From Bacteroidota bacterium (GTDB taxonomy: Bacteria > Bacteroidota > Bacteroidia > UBA7662), in NCBI GenBank assembly GCA_005799025.1, contig SYHX01000003.1:1-35421 (forward strand): 35,421 nt of DNA. The letters are read 5' to 3'. A program made the translations under genes and the position numbers. This document shows positions 25,593 through 33,981 of the stretch, one piece after another; within the stretch, counting starts at the first letter, position 1; every line of letters begins with the position of its first letter. The notes beneath the pieces are model-generated. The model saw only the letters and a list, made by a program, of their open reading frames with translations, made no database searches and was not told the origin of the DNA.

Positions 25593-27943
25593 CAAAACCT
25601 CGCCGAAGCACTTTTGCCAGCGACATTCCTCCCTACGAGTTGATAAATTCCCGAGGCGATCACCTCGGGAATTTTTATTTCATATCCTTGAGAACTCTGG
25701 GACGCTCGCTCCTGTTCCAAATTCCAAACGGCTACCACCCTGCCTTCACCATTATAGCAAGCCAATTCTTTGAGGTTATTTGCAAGACCAGGCAAGGTGA
25801 TCATGAGTGTGGAACCAGGGAACACTGGATTGGGATACAATAACATACTTTGAGCCGTGGAATTTGGTGCAGAGGACTCCGTAATGGAAACCATCGATGA
25901 TGTGTTACGCCAATGGGTGAGGCCACCTTTGAAAAAACCCAGGAGGAGGTCAGGAAAAGAGTCCGCGTTGAGGTCGGCGAGTGCGGGACTCACCCAATTT
26001 CCATGAGGCAAAGAATCAGAAATCCCTCCAGCAAAATGGTAAACAAACACATCATTGCGTGACTGGGCAACCGAAAGCCCTGACCAAACGGAAGGGTAAC
26101 AATAAACTTTACCCGACTCAGAGCCCACAATTAGATCAGCAAGACCATCACGGTTCAAGTCTCCTATGCGTGGTGCGGCCCATCCCGAAATTGATTCTGC
26201 AACATTGATTCTACCGAGGCTGTCAGTGAATTTAATCCATTGCGGATTCGTTAGGGTGCCTTGGTTTTGGAAGCAGGCAATTTGTCCATTGCGCATCCCG
26301 ACCAGAAGCTCCGGTTTTCTGTCCCCATCCAGGTCTCCAAGCTCCGGGGATAATTCAATACCGCTCCGTAAGCCTTGATAATCGTAACTAAGTCGTTGAA
26401 ATTGAATGGGTCCTGTAGTTGATGCGGTAATATTTCGATAATGCAGCATGGTGGAGTCGCTGTGCCCAATCAACAAATCCGGGCGACCATCACCGTCAAG
26501 ATCGCCCGCCGCTAAACGTGGGTTCCGAATCGGTACAGAATCCAAACGTAAGAACAAAGAATCAACCAGCTCGAATATGGGTGTCGAAAAAGTTCCTTTG
26601 TTACGATACAGGGCTAGACAGGGTTTGAGGGCAGAATTTTCGTAGGCCACCAAAAGGTCAGGCAAGCTATCTCCATTCCAATCAGCAACCACGGGCGATG
26701 CTTTGAGGTAATGATGCACCATGTCCTCTAAGACAAAGGATTTGGTGGTCAGGGCAAAGGAATCACGCAAAACCCCAGGCATGCCACGAAGATTTTGATA
26801 ATGCCAAACATGGCGACTAAGGTTCGACCCATAGAACTCGTTGGGACAGATCACCAAATCCTGCACCGCAGATGACCCCCAACCTACCGGTCCCGTTCCG
26901 TTGAAGGGGAGCGAATAGGCCGCAGGGAATTTAGTCATAGCCAAGGGGCTGTCAAGGAATGTGGGCGCTCCGGTTTGCCAAGCCATGCGAGCCAGCGAGC
27001 GGTTTCCCCCGTTGTGGAGGTAGGTCAGAAAATGCCCCTCTACATCCCCAAGGAGCAAATCGGGTAGGCTGTCGCGGTTGGGGTTGATGAGGTTTATCGA
27101 GGAGCCTACATGAGATGGCCTGAGCACCGATGGCAACGGCAACGGAGTCTGGCAATTGGTGTCCAGACCAAGGATTACCTGGGAGCTAAGCTGATTTTCG
27201 ACGAGGCGTCCCCAACAGCGAGAAACTTGGACATAATCCAGAGAGTCGGAATGCCCGTAGCGCTCCCTAGAGAAGTTTCGGAAATAATTTATTTTACCGA
27301 TTTCAAAATTGTCGAAAGCAAGAATATCCAAATCTCCATCCCCATCTAGGTCAGCGATGCCCGGCCTGTCTATACTCAGCACATAGATGGCCGTTCGAAA
27401 TCCGAAATCCCAAAGGGCCGTTATGGAAGGAGATCGCAGCGAGAAACGTGGTACTTGACCCACTCCGTTGTTGCGATACAAAGCAATGCCCCCATTGGTG
27501 GAACAAAAAATATCCTCATCTCCATCCCCGTCAAAGTCCGCCAACTCCACCCACGAATTGAAGCGGGGAAACAGTGGTATATAGCGCGGTGCAGGTACCC
27601 AAGCCACTGGTAAAATGCCAACGCGTTCATAGATCATTATACTTTGGTCAACTCTATCAAATACAATGCGCTCTTGAAGCCCATCTCCGTTCAAATCCAT
27701 GGAATGCCATTGAGGACATGCCATACCTCCTGCCCATGGATGAGCCAGGGTGCGCCCACCCACTTCTACCACTGGTACGAGTAAGACCGGTCGGAATTGA
27801 ATCGGTGGCATTTGACCTTTCACCCATCCTATGTGCAGGAACAGGCCGCAACAAACCAATGGCAAGATCCTCCATAACTTGTGGAAGACCTTAAATGGGA
27901 AAAAGCAAGAGGGCCGTGAGGAGAAATGCATAGACTTGGTCAT
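25580..27943 (-). CDS. FG-GAP/VCBS-repeat secreted protein with T9SS C-terminal sorting domain
   Basis: The 787-aa protein has a signal peptide (hydrophobic core LPLVCCGLFLHIGWV). About nine FG-GAP/VCBS calcium-binding loops follow: DLNGDGLQER, DFDGDGDEDIF, DLDGDGDLDIL, NPNRDSLPDLL, DWNGDSLPDLL, DLDGDGRPDLL, DLDGDRKPELL, DLNRDGLADLI and DLNADSFPDLL. These form a propeller like integrin-alpha heads. The last 80 residues are a type A T9SS sorting domain: SMLLYPNPVFPGSTLMITLP ... ASGIYQLVGRN ... FWINR. It is therefore a probable exported surface or secreted protein; the ligand is unknown. It is convergent with gldJ, 59 bp between stops. Position next to porP-gldJ suggests it is a substrate of this system (inference). 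Confidence 0.85.
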   Translation of the reverse strand: MTKSMHFSSRPSCFFPFKVFHKLWRILPLVCCGLFLHIGWVKGQMPPIQFRPVLLVPVVEVGGRTLAHPWAGGMACPQWHSMDLNGDGLQERIVFDRVDQSIMIYERVGILPVAWVPAPRYIPLFPRFNSWVELADFDGDGDEDIFCSTNGGIALYRNNGVGQVPRFSLRSPSITALWDFGFRTAIYVLSIDRPGIADLDGDGDLDILAFDNFEIGKINYFRNFSRERYGHSDSLDYVQVSRCWGRLVENQLSSQVILGLDTNCQTPLPLPSVLRPSHVGSSINLINPNRDSLPDLLLGDVEGHFLTYLHNGGNRSLARMAWQTGAPTFLDSPLAMTKFPAAYSLPFNGTGPVGWGSSAVQDLVICPNEFYGSNLSRHVWHYQNLRGMPGVLRDSFALTTKSFVLEDMVHHYLKASPVVADWNGDSLPDLLVAYENSALKPCLALYRNKGTFSTPIFELVDSLFLRLDSVPIRNPRLAAGDLDGDGRPDLLIGHSDSTMLHYRNITASTTGPIQFQRLSYDYQGLRSGIELSPELGDLDGDRKPELLVGMRNGQIACFQNQGTLTNPQWIKFTDSLGRINVAESISGWAAPRIGDLNRDGLADLIVGSESGKVYCYPSVWSGLSVAQSRNDVFVYHFAGGISDSLPHGNWVSPALADLNADSFPDLLLGFFKGGLTHWRNTSSMVSITESSAPNSTAQSMLLYPNPVFPGSTLMITLPGLANNLKELACYNGEGRVVAVWNLEQERASQSSQGYEIKIPEVIASGIYQLVGRNVAGKSASARFWINR
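25645..25680 (+). terminator. Rho-independent terminator for porP-gldJ, inside the convergent FG-GAP gene
   Basis: A perfect 12-bp stem, AAATTCCCGAGG (25645-25656) with CCTCGGGAATTT (25663-25674), encloses a 6-base loop and is followed by a T-rich tail ending TTTTTATTT (25672-25680). The U-tract lies on the plus-strand side, so it acts on the gldJ transcript about 125-160 bases after its stop. On the minus strand the same bases encode KIPEVIASGI of the FG-GAP protein. Confidence 0.82.
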
Positions 27944-28081
27944 ATGGTCTTGGGGAAAAATGAATGGGCCTCCTCAAGACCGCGGTTTTGTAGCGAAATT
28001 CGAGCGAAACGTTTGGACATCGCACGAACAATAGTGGCGGGTAAGGCGTTGATTTTGTAAAATTATGCATTCCTGAAGCGG

Positions 28082-29455
28082 ATGAACCAATTACCTACCC
28101 TTGAAGAAGCCGGTTTGCAGAACGGGCGCTTGGAGCAATTGCACGAAGCCTTTATGGCCGCTGGCGGGAGGCTATGTACCGATAGCCGGCTATTAAAAGC
28201 CGGTGACTGTTACGCGGCCTTGAAGGGGGAGCGGTTTGATGGACATGATTTTGTGGAAAAGGCCTTGGCCGCAGGCGCCTCCATAGTCATTACCGAACGG
28301 CCTGAGGAAATTGAAGACGAGCGTGAGAGGGTCTTCGCAACACGAAACACTCTCGCCGCATTACAACGGCTGGCCCTGTACCATCGGCGGCAATTGCAAG
28401 GCCTTAAGGTCCTTGCTGTAGCCGGATCCAATGGCAAAACCACCTGCAAAGAATTAATCTATGCAGTGTTATCCAAACATTATCCATGCCACTTGACTCC
28501 GGGTAATTTCAACAACCATCTAGGCGTTGCGATTAGCCTGCTCGGTACTCCGCCCGGTACCGAATGGGCGATTATCGAAATCGGCTCCAACCATCCAGGT
28601 GAATTAGATTTGTTATGTGAAATGATTGAACCGAATATGGGCGTTGTCACCAGCATTGGCAAAGAGCATCTCGAAGGCTTCGGTACCATGGAAAACATCA
28701 TTCGTGAGGAAACCGCGCTTTATCGTTATATCATTGATAACCATGGTGTTGCAATTGCTCATCAAGACTCGCCCCTCATTATGCAGACCTTTGTTGGACA
28801 GAAGATTCCCCTTACTTACGGAGTAAATCCTGAATCCGACTGCCTCGGTAAATTAACAGGGACCTTCCCTTACCTCTCCCTGCAATGGGAGTTCAATGCC
28901 AAGGCACTGTGGGACGCCCCCGTTCTGCATACCAAGATTTACGGAGACTACAACTTCCCCCATATTCTGGCAGCGGCGGCCATTGGTCGCTATTTGTCGG
29001 TTCCCTACGACCGTATATGCGAAGCTCTTACCAGCTGGCAGCCTCGTAACAACCGCTCTGAAATTCGGGAATTCCGCGGACACTGGCTGATTATGGATGC
29101 CTACAACGCCAACCCGGACAGCATGCGAGCTGCCCTGGAGCATTTCCATCGCATAGAGCATCCTCACAAGGTTATCCTTCTTGGGGAAATGCTCGAAATG
29201 GGAGAGTATTCGGAGTACGAGCATCGCTTCCTTTTGGAAACTGCCCTGCATTATGATTTTCAGGCAGTTTGTTTGGTGGGGCAAGCCTTTTGGGGATTGC
29301 GGAACGAGTTCCCCTTGTACCGCTTCTTTGAAGATTCGGCTTCGCTTCACCAATTTCTACAAGCCGCTCGATGGTCACCCTCGGCCATCTTGTTCAAGGG
29401 CTCCCGAGGCAATGCCATGGAGCAGTACGCCGACAGCCTCCCCAAGTCCTGTTAG
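28082..29455 (+). CDS. murF: UDP-N-acetylmuramoyl-tripeptide--D-alanyl-D-alanine ligase
   Basis: MurF adds D-Ala-D-Ala to UDP-MurNAc-tripeptide in the cytoplasm, the last nucleotide-linked step of peptidoglycan precursor synthesis. The 457-aa protein has the N-terminal Mur domain (LCTDSRLLKAGDCYAALKGE with FDGHDFVEKALAAGA), the P-loop AVAGSNGKTT (112-121), GNFNNHLGVAISLL, IIEIGSNHPGELDLL, SIGKEHLEGFGTMENI and the C-terminal MDAYNANPDSMRAALEHF with LLGEMLEMGEYSEYEH. All are typical of MurF rather than MurC/D/E. It stands alone, convergent with comF, with 11 bp between stops. It is divergent from the FG-GAP gene across 138 bp. Confidence 0.96.
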   Translation: MNQLPTLEEAGLQNGRLEQLHEAFMAAGGRLCTDSRLLKAGDCYAALKGERFDGHDFVEKALAAGASIVITERPEEIEDERERVFATRNTLAALQRLALYHRRQLQGLKVLAVAGSNGKTTCKELIYAVLSKHYPCHLTPGNFNNHLGVAISLLGTPPGTEWAIIEIGSNHPGELDLLCEMIEPNMGVVTSIGKEHLEGFGTMENIIREETALYRYIIDNHGVAIAHQDSPLIMQTFVGQKIPLTYGVNPESDCLGKLTGTFPYLSLQWEFNAKALWDAPVLHTKIYGDYNFPHILAAAAIGRYLSVPYDRICEALTSWQPRNNRSEIREFRGHWLIMDAYNANPDSMRAALEHFHRIEHPHKVILLGEMLEMGEYSEYEHRFLLETALHYDFQAVCLVGQAFWGLRNEFPLYRFFEDSASLHQFLQAARWSPSAILFKGSRGNAMEQYADSLPKSC

Positions 29456-29466
29456 TTCTTACAAGG

Positions 29467-30207
29467 TTATTTGCCCAATTTGCGGGCAAGGACCATCACC
29501 GATAACAGGGCACCACGCTCAACCAGCAACTTGCCGCATTGTTCCAAGGTCGCCCCGGTGGTCATGACATCGTCAACCAACAGGCAACGAAGCCCGGCGA
29601 GATCTTGACTATAAACTAAGGATGCGGGACTAGTACCATGTTCAAAATCTGTGGCCGCTTTGACAAATCGCTCCCTTCGTCCTAGCCTGGCAAGATTCAA
29701 TCCACCTTCTTTCCGCCTCAAAGCATACTCCAGGAGCGGAATTCCCCAACGACTAGCCATACCATTAGCCAATTCAGCGGCTTGATTATAACCTCGGCTC
29801 CACATGCGTTTGGGGGTCAGTGGGACCGGAATCACCCGGTGTGGAGGTGGGTGCCAACCATCCCTATGATCGGCCATCATTGCCCCTATCGGTGAACCGA
29901 GGTGGCGTTTGCCTCCGAATTTGAGGGCTTTGTATAATGCTTCCGCAACTGAACCCGAAGGAGCCATCCAAAGGGCAGACGCATCCTGTACCGGAATTCG
30001 CCAAGACAATTCCTCCCGCATATTCCCACAATCCAATTCAGAAGCGCAACGAAGATCCAAAGCGCAATAAAGGCAGGTCAGGGCAGGAATTACCCCCATT
30101 CCGTGGCCGCATGCAGGGCATATCCCGCTCCAAACCATCGACATCCACCCAAACCATTTGGATTCTGGGACTGATATAGGGCTTTTTGGCCTGTAGGTGT
30201 GATTCAT
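29467..30207 (-). CDS. comF: ComF family phosphoribosyltransferase-like protein
   Basis: ComF/GntX proteins take part in DNA uptake in some bacteria; their exact reaction is unknown. The 246-aa protein has an N-terminal zinc-finger-like pair CPAC (residues 30-33) and CLYC (45-48). It then has the family segments ALYKALKFGGKRHLG, VIPVPLTPKRMWSRGYNQAA and RRKEGGLNLARLGRRERFV, and the PRPP-binding loop LLVDDVMTTGATLEQC. The frame extends 14 codons upstream; I prefer ATG 30207, and a later ATG just before the CPAC pair is possible. It is divergent from the parvulin operon, with about 93 bp between starts. Confidence 0.9.
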   Translation of the reverse strand: MNHTYRPKSPISVPESKWFGWMSMVWSGICPACGHGMGVIPALTCLYCALDLRCASELDCGNMREELSWRIPVQDASALWMAPSGSVAEALYKALKFGGKRHLGSPIGAMMADHRDGWHPPPHRVIPVPLTPKRMWSRGYNQAAELANGMASRWGIPLLEYALRRKEGGLNLARLGRRERFVKAATDFEHGTSPASLVYSQDLAGLRCLLVDDVMTTGATLEQCGKLLVERGALLSVMVLARKLGK

Positions 30208-30253
30208 CCTCTGCATTTGGACGCAAAACTGCCGTTCAAACAAGCCCAAGCCT

Positions 30254-30261
30254 TATTTTTG
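30254..30261 (+). promoter_or_regulatory. Bacteroidetes-type -7 box for the two-gene parvulin operon
   Basis: TATTTTTG matches TAnnTTTG exactly and ends 39 bases before the ATG at 30301. No clear -33 TTG is present at 19-21 bases. Confidence 0.45.
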
Positions 30262-30300
30262 GCATCCTTTTGGAAACAAACCTCACAAAATCAATAATCC

Positions 30301-32439
30301 ATGAAAATCCACGCATTCAAGCCCTTTACGGTATTCGGAATTACCATAGGAGCTGTTCTGTTCGTCTATGGTCTCAAGGCCTCCGCTCAAGAGAATGGTT
30401 CCAACCCCGCCCCTGTCCTTTTTGAGGTAATCGGCGGTAATATGCCTGCTGAACAAGTCCGGACCGATGAATTCAGCACGCTTTTTAACAAGAACAATTT
30501 CAAGAAAACCGTGCCAAACCGCGCCGAGTGGGAAGAGTATCTCGACCTCTACGTCAAGTTCAAGCTCAAAGTCCGCGAAGCTGTCCGTTTGGGTATGGAT
30601 ACCACAACGCGTTTCAAGGAAGAATTACAGGGATACCGCAATCAGCTGGCGCAACCTTATTTGCGTGACAAGGAAACCGGAAAATTTCTTTTGGACCAGG
30701 CCTTCGAACGCTCGCAATTGGAAGTAAGAGCCGCCCATATCATGGTGCGCGTTGATGAGAATGGATCCCCTGCAGATAGTCTAACAGCCTACCAGAAGGC
30801 AGTGGCTTTGCGTCAAGACATTGTGGACGGCAAAGATTTTAGCGAATGGGCCAAGGTAAAATCAGACGATCCGTCGGCAGGGGATAATGGCGGAGACCTT
30901 GGTTATTTCTCGGTATTCCGAATGATCTACCCCTTCGAAGAAATGGCTTTCAATACCCCAGTAGGCGCGATTTCTCCTGTGTTCAGAACACAATACGGAT
31001 ACCATTTTCTGAAGGTGATTGACCGCCGCAATGCAAGGGGCGAAATTCGTGTAGCCCATCTCCTGATCAAAAGTCCTTCCACTGACAACGATACCCTCAA
31101 AGCCCAAGCCAAAGCCAAAGTTGATGCCTTGATGATCAAACTCAAGGCAGGTGAATCCTTCGAGGCTTTGGTCAAGCAACATAGCGAAGACCCCAGCAGC
31201 TCCGACAAAGGCGGTGTTTTGCCATTTTTTGGAACAGGCCGTATGATTCCTGATTTTGAAGAAGCCGCTTTTGGCCTAGCTCAAGACGGCGACCTCTCCT
31301 CACCTGTGCAAACTCCCTACGGGTGGCATATCCTCAAGCGCATTGAACATCGCCCGGTCCCGGGATTTGAACAAGCCAAAGGTGATTTAGAGCTCAAAAT
31401 TGCTCGCGATACCCGAGCGAATCAAAACACCGAAAATTTGATTGTTAAACTCAAAACCGAATACCAGTTCACCCAAAACAAAGAAGCTATTGAAGCCGTC
31501 TTCAACTCTGTTGTGGACAGTTTGTACCGCAAACTGGAATGGAGAGCCCCAAGTGCATGGGCTATGAACGTTTCCCCAGGAAATTGGGATAACCAACGCA
31601 TTTCCAAAGAAAAAGCCAGCTCCAAAAGCCCCAAAAGCAAAGGGACTTCCGGCAAAGTCCCAGCACCTGCTGCTCCCCTCACCATGATGGGCGATACGGT
31701 GGTACATCGCTACGGGGATATGGTCCTCAAACAATCCGATTTGGCTATGTGGCTTGAAGAAGAACAGAAAAATGCCGCAGGAGCGGATCCGGTCATCCAC
31801 CTGCGCAATGTGTACAAAGCGCGCACCGACAAAGCAATCCTGGCCTACGAAGACAGCCGATTGGAAAGCAAATACCCTGCCTTTGCGGCCCTGATGAAAG
31901 AATACCGCGAAGGAATTTTACTCTTTGATTTGATGGACAAGAAGGTTTGGTCTATGGCCATGAGCGATACCGACGGCCTACAAAAATTCTTTGACGGGCG
32001 TGCCGCGATGTACCAATGGAAGGACCGCACCGATGCAGAAATCTACACTTGCCTCAGCAAAGAAGTGGCCAAAGCAGTACGCAAGGCCGTGAAGAAAGGC
32101 AAGATGAGTCCCGAAGAAATTTCCAAAACCTGGAATGCCAAAGACCCTTTGAACGTCAAAGCCATCAGCGGTAAATACGAAATCGGTAACCAGGCCGTTT
32201 TGGATTCATTACCCCGCAAAAAAGCCTTGTTGGGACCCTTCGAACGCAACAAACAATGGGTAGTGGTACGCGTCAAAGATCTTCTTCCTGCAGGACCCAA
32301 AAAGATGAACGAAGCCCGTGGGCAACTTACCTCCGATTACCAAACCGAATTGGAAAGCCGCTGGATCGCCGAACTCAAGCAATCCTACCCTGTTCAAATC
32401 AACAACGATGTCTTCAAGGCTTTGCTGCCGAAAGAATGA
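30301..32439 (+). CDS. Periplasmic peptidyl-prolyl isomerase with two parvulin domains
   Basis: The 712-aa protein has a signal peptide ending near LKASAQ. A helical region follows, then two adjacent parvulin (rotamase) domains at about 141-242 and 249-350. Each shows the family marks: AAHIMVR...DDPSAGDNGGDLGYFS...YPFEEMAF...TQYGYHFLKV, and VAHLLIK...SEDPSSSDKGGVLPFF...IPDFEEAAF...TPYGWHILK. Residues 351-712 form a long helical C-terminal part with a Lys/Ser-rich linker (near 437-460). The architecture suggests a SurA/PpiD-like chaperone for outer-membrane or secreted proteins, in this case in the periplasm. The next gene starts at an ATG overlapping its stop, so both are translated together. 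Confidence 0.88.
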   Translation: MKIHAFKPFTVFGITIGAVLFVYGLKASAQENGSNPAPVLFEVIGGNMPAEQVRTDEFSTLFNKNNFKKTVPNRAEWEEYLDLYVKFKLKVREAVRLGMDTTTRFKEELQGYRNQLAQPYLRDKETGKFLLDQAFERSQLEVRAAHIMVRVDENGSPADSLTAYQKAVALRQDIVDGKDFSEWAKVKSDDPSAGDNGGDLGYFSVFRMIYPFEEMAFNTPVGAISPVFRTQYGYHFLKVIDRRNARGEIRVAHLLIKSPSTDNDTLKAQAKAKVDALMIKLKAGESFEALVKQHSEDPSSSDKGGVLPFFGTGRMIPDFEEAAFGLAQDGDLSSPVQTPYGWHILKRIEHRPVPGFEQAKGDLELKIARDTRANQNTENLIVKLKTEYQFTQNKEAIEAVFNSVVDSLYRKLEWRAPSAWAMNVSPGNWDNQRISKEKASSKSPKSKGTSGKVPAPAAPLTMMGDTVVHRYGDMVLKQSDLAMWLEEEQKNAAGADPVIHLRNVYKARTDKAILAYEDSRLESKYPAFAALMKEYREGILLFDLMDKKVWSMAMSDTDGLQKFFDGRAAMYQWKDRTDAEIYTCLSKEVAKAVRKAVKKGKMSPEEISKTWNAKDPLNVKAISGKYEIGNQAVLDSLPRKKALLGPFERNKQWVVVRVKDLLPAGPKKMNEARGQLTSDYQTELESRWIAELKQSYPVQINNDVFKALLPKE

Positions 32440-33944
32440 TGCTTCGTTCCGTTCCGAATCAAGGGTATCCCTTTCGGGCTATGCTCCTCTTGGGGTTTTG
32501 CTTCATCCTGAATAGCATCGTCTTTCATGGTGAGGCTTTGGCTTCGGAGAGCCTCTCGGGCCAAGGAGCTTTGTCACCGAAGTCGAGACTATGGAACGGC
32601 AATAATTTTGACCCGCTCGATACTCTTACCCCATCCAAACCGAACAATACTCAGGTTTCGGAGGGAATTCTAGCACAGATTGCCGATAAAATCATTTTGC
32701 AATCGGAGCTGGAGACTGAATTTCGAAAGTCCACCGACCAAGAAAGGCAAGAAGGCCGTTACAATCCGGATTCTGGCGAAGCCTTGCGTTGCATGTTGTT
32801 TGAACAAATGATTTTAGGCAAAATGTTGCAACGGCAAGCCGAAATTGATTCATTAGTTATTGCACCAGAAGAAGTGGATAACCAATTGGATCGACGCATT
32901 CGCCACTTCGCAGGTATGATGGGCGGTCAGGAACGTCTTGAGGAATTCTACGGCAAAACCATGCCCGAAATCCGCGAAGAATTCCGGCCCCAAATCAAAG
33001 ACATGCTGCTGTCCCAAAAGATGCGGGACAAAATCACCGCAGATGTTCAAATATCCCCTGCCGAAGTGAGGGCCTACTTTACCAAAATACCCTTCGACAG
33101 CCTGCCCTTGGTACCCGCCGAAGTCGAGATTGGGCAATTGGTGGTCAAGCCCAAGGCAGGGCTCGAAAACCGAACCCTCGCCATGGACAAAATCCAAGGC
33201 CTGCGCAATCGTATCCTTCAGGGTGAATCCTTCGCGACCCTGGCCATCCTGTATTCCCAAGATCCCGGCTCTGCAAGGGAGGGTGGACAGCTTGGCTTTT
33301 TTGGAAGAGGGGATATGGTCCCGGAATTTGAAGCTGTTGCTTTCCGCCTCAAACCCGGAGAAGTTTCCTCCGTGGTCAAAACTTCCTTTGGATACCATAT
33401 TATCCAGCTCATCGCCCGACGTGGCGAACGCATTCAATGCCGTCATATCCTCATCAAGCCGCCCATCGGCAGCCGTGAACAAAGCGAGGCCCGCAGCCTC
33501 TTGGACTCGGTACGCGGCTTGCTTGTTGCAGGTAAAATTTCCTTCACCGATGCCGTCCGCAAGTATTCGGATGATCCGGAAACCAAGGCTTTCGGTGGGA
33601 TGCTTCCACCACCCCAAGGCGGCAGCATGGCCTGGCCTATAGATCAGCTGACCCCGGAACTTTACTACGCGATCGAGAAGATCAACGAAGGCGAATATTC
33701 GGAAGTCCAGCCCTACGCTACTCCTGGTGGGGAACAGGGATTTCGCCTTGTTTTGTTACGCAAACGGAGCACTCCTCACCGAACCTCTCTGGAAATCGAT
33801 TACGAAAAAATTACGAACACCGCACTGCAAATCAAACGAATCGACAAGCTTAATCGCTGGATTGAAAACAAAGCCAAAGAAACATACGTTCGGCTCACCC
33901 CTCTTGCTCCGGACTGCCTCTCCATCCGACGCTGGAATTTCTGA
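32436..33944 (+). CDS. surA: SurA-like periplasmic chaperone/peptidyl-prolyl isomerase
   Basis: SurA escorts unfolded outer-membrane proteins to the BAM complex. The 502-aa protein has a signal sequence with core MLLLGFCFILNSIVF and a SurA N-terminal chaperone domain (about 73-215: ILAQIADKIILQSELETEF, LFEQMILGKMLQRQA, MGGQERLEEFYGKTMPEIRE). Two rotamase domains follow, at about 228-328 (SQDPGSAREGGQLGFFGRGD, EFEAVAFRLKPGEVSSVVKT) and about 333-430 (RHILIKP, YSDDPETKAFGGML). Order and length match SurA. Start codons ATG 32436 and ATG 32439 are adjacent; the first overlaps the upstream TGA (ATGA), indicating translational coupling. It converges on the ALDH gene after 37 bp. Confidence 0.9.
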   Translation: MMLRSVPNQGYPFRAMLLLGFCFILNSIVFHGEALASESLSGQGALSPKSRLWNGNNFDPLDTLTPSKPNNTQVSEGILAQIADKIILQSELETEFRKSTDQERQEGRYNPDSGEALRCMLFEQMILGKMLQRQAEIDSLVIAPEEVDNQLDRRIRHFAGMMGGQERLEEFYGKTMPEIREEFRPQIKDMLLSQKMRDKITADVQISPAEVRAYFTKIPFDSLPLVPAEVEIGQLVVKPKAGLENRTLAMDKIQGLRNRILQGESFATLAILYSQDPGSAREGGQLGFFGRGDMVPEFEAVAFRLKPGEVSSVVKTSFGYHIIQLIARRGERIQCRHILIKPPIGSREQSEARSLLDSVRGLLVAGKISFTDAVRKYSDDPETKAFGGMLPPPQGGSMAWPIDQLTPELYYAIEKINEGEYSEVQPYATPGGEQGFRLVLLRKRSTPHRTSLEIDYEKITNTALQIKRIDKLNRWIENKAKETYVRLTPLAPDCLSIRRWNF

Positions 33945-33981
33945 TTGTCGAATCGATTGAAAATTCGAATCGCCAAAAGAG

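Noticed and set aside
29471-29489. TTGCCC/GGGCAA inverted repeat at the murF-comF junction
   Set aside because: Within the last codons of comF; 6-bp stem without a U-tract on either strand, so not a convincing terminator.
32853-33617. 254-aa minus-strand frame within surA
   Set aside because: Antisense shadow of a clear SurA-like gene.
33946-33972. TCGAAT...ATTCGA inverted repeat and CGAATCG direct repeat between surA and the ALDH gene
   Set aside because: Short A/T-rich stem without a U-tract; could be chance.
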